Source: Shewanella sediminis HAW-EB3
GTDB lineage: Bacteria; Pseudomonadota; Gammaproteobacteria; Enterobacterales; Shewanellaceae
Length of the DNA: 64,000 bases
Reading direction: 5' to 3'
NCBI RefSeq assembly: GCF_000018025.1
Contig: NC_009831.1
Location: 3,348,001-3,412,000 of the forward strand
Part shown: positions 57,590-64,000 of the stretch, piece after piece
Position numbering within the stretch: position 1 is the stretch's first letter
Layout of the letters: each line of letters begins with the position of its first letter
Translations under genes and position numbers: made by a program
Notes under the pieces: model-generated
Told to the model about the DNA's origin: nothing
Databases searched by the model: none
The model's input: the letters and a program-made list of their open reading frames with translations, nothing else

Positions 57590-60500
57590 ATGTCTATTAT
57601 AAAAACATCAGTAAACCGACCTGTCACCGTATGGATGTTCATGTTTGCCGTTATCTTGTTCGGTATGGTTGGTTTCTCTCGCTTGGCGGTAAAGCTGCTG
57701 CCGGATCTGAGCTACCCCACCATTACAATCCGAACCCAGTATATCGGCGCGGCTCCTGTTGAAGTCGAACAGCTGGTTTCAAAACCTATCGAAGAGTCGG
57801 CCGGTATCGTAAAGGGGCTGCGTAAGATCAGTTCCATCTCCCGCTCCGGCATGTCAGATGTCGTACTCGAGTTCGAGTGGGGCACCGACATGGATATGGC
57901 CAGTCTGGATGTGAGGGAAAAAATCGATACGATTGAGTTACCTCTGGACGTTAAGAAGCCGCTACTACTACGCTTTAACCCAAATCTGGATCCTATCGTT
58001 CGTCTGGCCCTTTCGGTACCCGATGCAAGCGATACCGAGCTTAAACAGATGCGTACCTACGCTGAAGAGGAGCTTAAACGTCAGTTAGAGTCATTAACTG
58101 GTGTGGCTGCTGTCAGGTTATCCGGTGGGTTACAGCAAGAAGTTCACATTCAACTTAATCAGGAAAAACTGACTCAACTTAATTTAAATGCGGCACTTAT
58201 CCGCAACCGTATCGCCGAAGAAAATATTAACCTCTCGGCAGGTAAAGTGATCCAGGGGGATAAAGAATATCTGGTCAGAACGCTAAATCAGTTCAACTCC
58301 CTCGAAGAGTTAGGCCAAATCGTCGTGTATCGTGACGCGCAGACATTAGTTCGACTGTTCGAAGTCGCCGAAATTGTCGACGCACACAAAGAGCGTAACG
58401 ACATTACCCGCATCGGTGATCAGGAATCGATTGAACTCGCTATCTACAAAGAGGGTGACTCAAACACCGTGGCCGTTGCCCGTAAAGTCACCGCTGCACT
58501 TGAAAAGTTAAATGAAGAGGGCAGCAAGTCTGAACTCAAGGTTATTTACGATCAATCAGAATTTATCGAAAGTGCCGTCAGTGAAGTCACCTCTGCGGCC
58601 TTGATCGGTAGCTTGCTATCGATGTTAATTATCTATCTATTTTTGAGAGATATCATTCCAACATTGATCATTTCAATCTCGATACCCTTTTCGGTTATTG
58701 CTACCTTCAACATGATGTATTTCGCTGACATCAGTTTAAATATCATGTCCCTGGGAGGCATAGCGCTTGCGGTTGGTTTATTGGTCGACAATGCCATTGT
58801 GGTCCTCGAGAATATCGATAGATGCCGCTCCCTTGGCATGAATAAACTCGATGCGGCAGTAACAGGAACCAAAGAGGTCGCCGGGGCCATCTTCGCTTCG
58901 ACGCTGACAACATTGGCCGTGTTTGTTCCACTGGTCTTCGTCGACGGCGTGGCCGGGGCACTGTTTTCGGATCAGGCATTGACCGTCACCTTCGCACTGT
59001 TAGCCTCTCTGCTCGTGGCATTAACCACCATTCCTATGCTGGCATCCCGCGAAGGATTTAAGGCACTGCCACCATTGGTCGAAAAAACAGTCAAACCTAA
59101 GCCGGAAACCCGGGTCGCCAAGATCAAGCACTACAGTGCAACCGTGTTCTCTTTCCCGTTTGTTCTGCTGTTTAGCTATCTGCCAAGTCTATTACTGACA
59201 TTGGCCCTGCTTATCGGTCGCTTCGTCTCCTGGGTAACTGGTCTGGTTATGCGCCCGCTTAGCTTCGGTTTCAACTGGCTCTACCATAAATTAGAGTCTG
59301 TCTATCATGTTCTTCTTGCTCAGGCGCTTAAATTTAAAGTGCTGACAATGAGTATCGCAATTCTGGTCACCCTCGGTGCAGCCTCACTGCTGCCTAAATT
59401 GGGAATGGAACTGATCCCACCGATGAATCAGGGTGAATTCTATGTCGAAGTTTTATTACCGCCAGGAACTGAAGTCTCTGAAACAGACAGGGTATTGCGC
59501 AAACTAGCCCTATCGATTAAAGACAGGGAAGATGTTAAACACGCTTATAGCCAAGCGGGTAGCGGCGGCTTAATGACGTCAGACACTTCTCGTGGTGGTG
59601 AAAATTGGGGACGCCTACAGGTCGTACTCGCCGATCATAGCGCCTTTGATGCCGTGGCTACGGTATTGCGTACAACCGCGATGCGTATCCCGGAGCTGGA
59701 GGCTCAAATTCAACATCCTGAGCTATTTAGCTTTAAGACGCCGTTAGAGATAGAGTTGATCGGCTATGATCTGGCTCAGCTTAAAAATACCGCCGATAAT
59801 CTGGTCGATGCCCTCTCCGACTCTGACCGATTTGCCGATATCAATACCAGTCTGCGTGACGGTCAACCTGAGCTTAGCATTCGTTTTGACCATGAACGGT
59901 TAGCCGCGCTGGGAATGGATGCACCCACGGTTGCAAACCGAATCGCACAACGCATCGGTGGCACCATCGCCAGCCAATATACGGTGAGAGATCGTAAGAT
60001 CGACATCTTGGTCAGAAGTGCAATCGAAGAGCGCGATCAGATAAGCGACATCGACTCAATGATTGTTAACCCTGATAGCAGTCATCCTATTGCTCTGAGC
60101 GCCGTGGCCGATGTCTCATTGAAGTTAGGTCCATCGGCGATCAACCGTATCAGCCAGCAAAGAGTGGCGATAGTCTCCGCTAACCTGGCCTATGGCGATC
60201 TTAACGAAGCCGTTTTGGAAGCCAGAGATATTCTGGCTCAGCAGACATTACCGACTTCGATTCAGGCCCGCTTCGGTGGCCAGAACGAGGAGATGGAGCA
60301 CTCTTTCCAATCGCTGCAAATCGCACTCGTGTTGGCCGTGTTCTTAGTTTATCTCGTCATGGCGAGTCAGTTTGAATCATTATTGCACCCACTGCTTATT
60401 CTTATTGCGGTACCTATGGCGGTTGGAGGTAGTGTGTTCGGACTCTATATCACTCAGACTCACTTAAGTGTCGTAGTGTTTATCGGTCTTATCATGCTCG

Positions 60501-60853
60501 CGGGTATTGTGGTGAATAATGCCATCGTTCTGGTCGACAGGATTAACCAACTCAGGCAGGAGGGGCGCGATAAGATGAATGCCATTTCAGAAGCGGCAAA
60601 ATCACGCCTTCGCCCGATTATCATGACGACATTAACGACGGCACTGGGTTTATCGCCTATGGCTCTCGGTCTTGGAGATGGGTCTGAGGTTCGCGCACCA
60701 ATGGCCATTACCGTGATCTTTGGCCTGACGCTGTCAACCCTGCTCACCTTAGTGGTTATCCCTGTACTGTATGCGCTTTTCGACCGCAAAGAGTTCAAGG
60801 TGAAGAAGAGCGACACTAACCCAGAGGTTGCAACTGTGGGAGGTCAGGCATGA
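57590..60853 (+). CDS. RND efflux transporter, first of a pair
   Basis: This 1,087-residue inner-membrane RND pump has 12 transmembrane helices and two periplasmic loops. It starts KTSVNRPVTVWMFMFAVILF and has LAVGLLVDNAIVVLENIDRC in TM4 with the proton-relay Asp. Between the halves (about 505-580) is an unusually long hydrophobic linker (FPFVLLFSYLPSLLLTLALL), longer than in AcrB. GGAG precedes the ATG, 13 bp after the adaptor. Its stop overlaps the next start (ATGA at 60850-60853). The substrate is unknown. Confidence 0.9.
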   Translation: MSIIKTSVNRPVTVWMFMFAVILFGMVGFSRLAVKLLPDLSYPTITIRTQYIGAAPVEVEQLVSKPIEESAGIVKGLRKISSISRSGMSDVVLEFEWGTDMDMASLDVREKIDTIELPLDVKKPLLLRFNPNLDPIVRLALSVPDASDTELKQMRTYAEEELKRQLESLTGVAAVRLSGGLQQEVHIQLNQEKLTQLNLNAALIRNRIAEENINLSAGKVIQGDKEYLVRTLNQFNSLEELGQIVVYRDAQTLVRLFEVAEIVDAHKERNDITRIGDQESIELAIYKEGDSNTVAVARKVTAALEKLNEEGSKSELKVIYDQSEFIESAVSEVTSAALIGSLLSMLIIYLFLRDIIPTLIISISIPFSVIATFNMMYFADISLNIMSLGGIALAVGLLVDNAIVVLENIDRCRSLGMNKLDAAVTGTKEVAGAIFASTLTTLAVFVPLVFVDGVAGALFSDQALTVTFALLASLLVALTTIPMLASREGFKALPPLVEKTVKPKPETRVAKIKHYSATVFSFPFVLLFSYLPSLLLTLALLIGRFVSWVTGLVMRPLSFGFNWLYHKLESVYHVLLAQALKFKVLTMSIAILVTLGAASLLPKLGMELIPPMNQGEFYVEVLLPPGTEVSETDRVLRKLALSIKDREDVKHAYSQAGSGGLMTSDTSRGGENWGRLQVVLADHSAFDAVATVLRTTAMRIPELEAQIQHPELFSFKTPLEIELIGYDLAQLKNTADNLVDALSDSDRFADINTSLRDGQPELSIRFDHERLAALGMDAPTVANRIAQRIGGTIASQYTVRDRKIDILVRSAIEERDQISDIDSMIVNPDSSHPIALSAVADVSLKLGPSAINRISQQRVAIVSANLAYGDLNEAVLEARDILAQQTLPTSIQARFGGQNEEMEHSFQSLQIALVLAVFLVYLVMASQFESLLHPLLILIAVPMAVGGSVFGLYITQTHLSVVVFIGLIMLAGIVVNNAIVLVDRINQLRQEGRDKMNAISEAAKSRLRPIIMTTLTTALGLSPMALGLGDGSEVRAPMAITVIFGLTLSTLLTLVVIPVLYALFDRKEFKVKKSDTNPEVATVGGQA

Positions 60854-63800
60854 ACTTAACCCGTTTAGCCATTAAGAGGCCCGTGACCACCAGCATGTTT
60901 TTCGTGGCCATCTTACTGTTCGGTCTCGCTTCCAGCCGGTTATTACCACTCGAGATGTTTCCCGGTATCGACATGCCTCAGGTGAATATTGAGGTGCCTT
61001 ACAAGGGGTCGACCCCTGCCGAAGTTGAACGAGACATTACCAGCGTGCTGGAGGAGTCTTTAGCGACCATGGGTGGGATCGAAGAGCTGAGATCCAGCTC
61101 TTCACAAAATGGCGCAGAGATTGAGCTAAGAATGAAGTGGGGTCAGAACGTCGCCACTAAAAGCCTGGAAGCGAGAGAGAAAATCGATGCAGTAAGACAT
61201 CTGCTACCTAAAGACGTTGAACGCGTCTTTATCAGACAGTTCTCTACCGCCGATATGCCGGTGCTTAACTTAAGAATATCCAGTGACCGCGAGCTTTCCG
61301 GGGCATTCGATCTCCTCGACAAGCAGCTCAAGCGTCCGCTTGAGCGTGTCGAGGGCGTGTCTCAAGTAACGCTCTATGGCGTCGAGCAGAAGCAGATAGA
61401 GATACGAGTTAATGCCGATAAATTATCTGCGAGTAACATCTCGATCCAAGCCCTGACACGCAGGCTGCAACAGGAAAACTTTGTCATCAGCGCCGGAATA
61501 TTGAGAACCGATTCCCGCGTCTATCAGGTCTCGCCTAAAGGAGAGTTCAGAAACCTCGATGAGATTAGCAACTTAGTCCTTACTCCGGGCGTGACCTTAG
61601 GCGATATCGCCACGGTCAGCTTCTCCCTGCCGGAGCGACTGGATGGTCGTCACTTAGATCAAAACTACGCCGTCGGTCTCGATGTGTTTAAGGAGTCCGG
61701 TGCCAACCTGGTCGAAGTCTCAAAACGCGTGATGAAAGTCATCGAGAATGCGAAGAAAGATCAACAGTTTCAAGGCATCAAACTGTATGTAATGGAAGAT
61801 CAGGCCTATGGCGTCACCTCTTCACTGGAAGACCTGCTCACAGCTGGCCTAATCGGTGCCCTGTTGTCATTTGCCGTGCTCTATCTGTTTCTACGCAATC
61901 TGAAAATGACCTTGGTTGTCGTGACCTCTGTGCCAATCTCTATATGTATGACACTTGCGGCCATGTATCTGCTTGGCTACAGCCTGAATATTCTCTCTAT
62001 GATGGGTTTGCTCCTGGCCGTGGGCATGCTTATCGATAACGCCGTGGTGGTGACTGAGAGTGTATTGCAGGAGAAACAGGCACAAGCCAAGGGACAATCT
62101 CTGGGACAAAGTACCGACTCTTGTGACGAGCAAGACGATGATGCAGTGCTCACCGGGGTCGATAAAGTCGCCCTTGCGGTGCTCGCCGGTACACTCACGA
62201 CCGCTATCGTGTTCCTGCCCAATATCTTCGGTGTGAAGGTCGAACTGACTATCTTTCTCGAGCATGTGGCAATCGCTATCTGTATCTCTCTCGCCGCCTC
62301 TCTGTTAGTGGCTAAAACCCTGCTGCCACTCATGCTGAGTCGTATGCATTTCGAAATAGATACTCAGAAGAGAGAGAGTAAGTTGCGAAGCTATTATCAT
62401 CGCAGCCTGAAATGGATTTTATCCCACCCGCGCATATCAGGCGTCATAGCCCTGTGCATGCTCGCATCGACGGCATTGCCACTCAACATGGTTAAGCAAG
62501 ATCAATCTGACGGTGAGGGAAACAACAAACTCTACATCAATTATCAGGTCGAAGGGCGTCATAGTCTGGATGTCACCGAAGCCATGATCACCAAGATGGA
62601 AGATTACCTTTATGCCAATCAAGATAAATTTCAGATAGATTCTGTTTACAGCTACTTCTCGGCCGACCGTGGCCAATCTACCCTGATCCTCAATGAAGAT
62701 GTTGAGATCGACATGAAAGCCCTGAAGAAAAGCATACGAGAAGGCTTTCCGAAGTTTTCGATTGCCAAACCTCAATTTGGCTGGGGCAGTGACAACAATG
62801 GACTCAGGGTATCGCTAACGGGCCGCTCCACCAGCGATCTGATTAAGTTAAGTGAACAGGTGATCCCGTTACTTTCTTCGATAGAGGGGTTAACCGATGT
62901 TAGATCTGAGCTCAGCGGTGCACAGCAGGAGGTGGTTATCCGTGTCGATCGTGAGATGGCTGCCAGGCTAGACCTTAAGCTCAATGAAGTCGCCTCGAGT
63001 ATCTCTATGGCGCTTCGTGGGACGCAGCTACGCTCTTTCCGTCACGATCCCAATGGAGAACTGCGTATCGAGATGTCGTTCGAGCAACAATGGCGCCTGT
63101 CGCTTGAGAAGCTCAAACAACTGCCGGTGATCAGAATTGATAACCGTGTCTACACTCTGGACAGTTTGGCTAAAATTGAGATATTGCCTCGATTTGACAC
63201 CATCAGACACTACGACAGACAAACGGCGCTATCGATCGGAGCCAACCTGGATGACCTAACCACAGAGGAAGCCCAGGAGAAGATAACTCAGGCGTTGGAG
63301 ACGATAAACTTTCCGGCTGGATACGGCTACTCCCTCAGGGGCGGTTTTCAGAAACAAGATGAAGATGAGGCGGTAATGGCGACGAATATGCTGCTTGCGA
63401 TTGCCATGATCTACATCGTTATGGCGGCCCTGTTTGAATCTTTACTGCTACCAACTGCAATTATCACCTCTATTCTGTTTTCAATAACCGGTGTCTTTTG
63501 GGCACTGCTGTTTACCGGAACCCCTATGTCTATTATGGCCATGATCGGTATCTTAATCTTGATGGGTATTGTCGTGAACAACGGCATCGTTTTAGTTGAC
63601 CAAATCAATCAGCTCTCACCCGATTTAGACAAGCTATCTGATACCATCAGTGAAGTGTGTCACTCGCGGCTGCGGCCTGTATTAATGACCGTTGGTACGA
63701 CAGTGCTCGGACTCGTACCTCTGGCTATGGGAGACACTCAACTCGGTGGCGGTGGTCCATCATATTCACCTATGGCCATTGCTATCATAGGTGGATTGAC

Positions 63801-63933
63801 GTTCTCAACCGTGACCAGCTTATATCTGGTTCCACTTTGCTATCAGGCGCTATACAGAATGCGATTCCGTGCGGCGATTAAACTGGGCCAGGCAGATCGC
63901 GTATCCAGACGTCTGCTGCCATGGACACAATAG
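60850..63933 (+). CDS. RND efflux transporter, second of a pair
   Basis: This 1,027-residue RND pump begins NLTRLAIKRPVTTSMFFVAI, with LAVGMLIDNAVVVTESVLQE in TM4 and an acidic cytoplasmic insert (STDSCDEQDDDAV) just after it. It ends with ILMGIVVNNGIVLVDQINQL in the C-terminal half. Two different RND genes in one operon, overlapping by 4 bp, recall MdtBC, which forms a B2C heterotrimer; a similar mixed pump is plausible here. The substrate is unknown. Confidence 0.9.
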   Translation: MNLTRLAIKRPVTTSMFFVAILLFGLASSRLLPLEMFPGIDMPQVNIEVPYKGSTPAEVERDITSVLEESLATMGGIEELRSSSSQNGAEIELRMKWGQNVATKSLEAREKIDAVRHLLPKDVERVFIRQFSTADMPVLNLRISSDRELSGAFDLLDKQLKRPLERVEGVSQVTLYGVEQKQIEIRVNADKLSASNISIQALTRRLQQENFVISAGILRTDSRVYQVSPKGEFRNLDEISNLVLTPGVTLGDIATVSFSLPERLDGRHLDQNYAVGLDVFKESGANLVEVSKRVMKVIENAKKDQQFQGIKLYVMEDQAYGVTSSLEDLLTAGLIGALLSFAVLYLFLRNLKMTLVVVTSVPISICMTLAAMYLLGYSLNILSMMGLLLAVGMLIDNAVVVTESVLQEKQAQAKGQSLGQSTDSCDEQDDDAVLTGVDKVALAVLAGTLTTAIVFLPNIFGVKVELTIFLEHVAIAICISLAASLLVAKTLLPLMLSRMHFEIDTQKRESKLRSYYHRSLKWILSHPRISGVIALCMLASTALPLNMVKQDQSDGEGNNKLYINYQVEGRHSLDVTEAMITKMEDYLYANQDKFQIDSVYSYFSADRGQSTLILNEDVEIDMKALKKSIREGFPKFSIAKPQFGWGSDNNGLRVSLTGRSTSDLIKLSEQVIPLLSSIEGLTDVRSELSGAQQEVVIRVDREMAARLDLKLNEVASSISMALRGTQLRSFRHDPNGELRIEMSFEQQWRLSLEKLKQLPVIRIDNRVYTLDSLAKIEILPRFDTIRHYDRQTALSIGANLDDLTTEEAQEKITQALETINFPAGYGYSLRGGFQKQDEDEAVMATNMLLAIAMIYIVMAALFESLLLPTAIITSILFSITGVFWALLFTGTPMSIMAMIGILILMGIVVNNGIVLVDQINQLSPDLDKLSDTISEVCHSRLRPVLMTVGTTVLGLVPLAMGDTQLGGGGPSYSPMAIAIIGGLTFSTVTSLYLVPLCYQALYRMRFRAAIKLGQADRVSRRLLPWTQ

Positions 63934-63960
63934 GCTTGAAAAGAATGCCATGAAGAGGAT

Positions 63961-63986
63961 AAAAGGCTGCGAGAGTAGCCTTTTTT
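63961..63986 (+). terminator. Terminator of the efflux operon
   Basis: AAAAGGCT, GCGAGAGT, AGCCTTTT then further T residues, 27 bp past the second RND stop. Confidence 0.8.
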
Positions 63987-64000
63987 ATTGCCGTACATTT

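Overview
The window looks like a chromosomal segment of a marine Shewanella (Gammaproteobacteria, Alteromonadales). The main reason is gene order. A bioB/bioA divergon, a glycerate permease-glycerate kinase-PanP decarboxylase block, and a fur / sucDCBA / sdhBADC / gltA / MFP-RND-RND block all have the order I recall from Shewanella genomes. That is recollection plus sequence recognition, not a database result. No rRNA, tRNA, CRISPR array or intact transposase was seen.

Layout. 1-1,600: start of bioB and complete bioA, with a candidate BirA operator between them. 1,690-6,420: glycerate uptake and phosphorylation genes behind a perfect inverted repeat that may be the SdaR-type operator, then the PLP-dependent aspartate decarboxylase panP. 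6,460-15,230: accessory genes: EF-hand protein, Cache chemoreceptor, beta-propeller lipoprotein, a VOC / GyrI-like / WYL-regulator operon with a perfect inverted repeat in front, a secreted DUF885 metallopeptidase and a DUF4386 membrane protein. 15,468-18,622: an exported protein-L-isoaspartate methyltransferase translationally coupled to a polytopic spermidine-synthase-like membrane protein; arginine codon use in the first gene differs from the core genes and suggests transfer. 18,625-21,250: two GNAT enzymes, a CatB-type acetyltransferase and a MerR regulator. 21,700-28,245: one 6.5-kb gene for a secreted 2,180-residue protein with four tandem 798-bp repeats and a GlyGly-CTERM tail, followed upstream by a decayed integrase. 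29,584-33,884: a molybdoenzyme (NasA-like catalytic subunit plus a fused DmsB-DmsC protein) with no export signal. 34,164-42,125: ecotin with Arg at P1, a lipoprotein, codBA, nrdDG with an FNR box, a YhhY-like acetyltransferase and a small unknown. 42,194-44,477: a sirtuin coupled to a P-loop kinase, a fold-back MITE and fur. 44,632-55,919: the TCA operons and gltA with CRP-like sites. 56,485-63,933: a tripartite-efflux adaptor and two RND pumps.

How the parts connect. The right half is central metabolism: sdhCDAB and sucABCD are transcribed leftwards from a divergent promoter region shared with gltA. nrdDG and the molybdoenzyme fit an organism that switches between oxygen and other acceptors; nrdDG carries a good FNR/EtrA site. 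The left and middle parts hold lineage-specific genes. The least-described units are the exported isoaspartate methyltransferase with its membrane partner, the cytoplasmic NasA-like/DmsBC complex, the sirtuin-kinase pair and the giant rhombosortase-type repeat protein.
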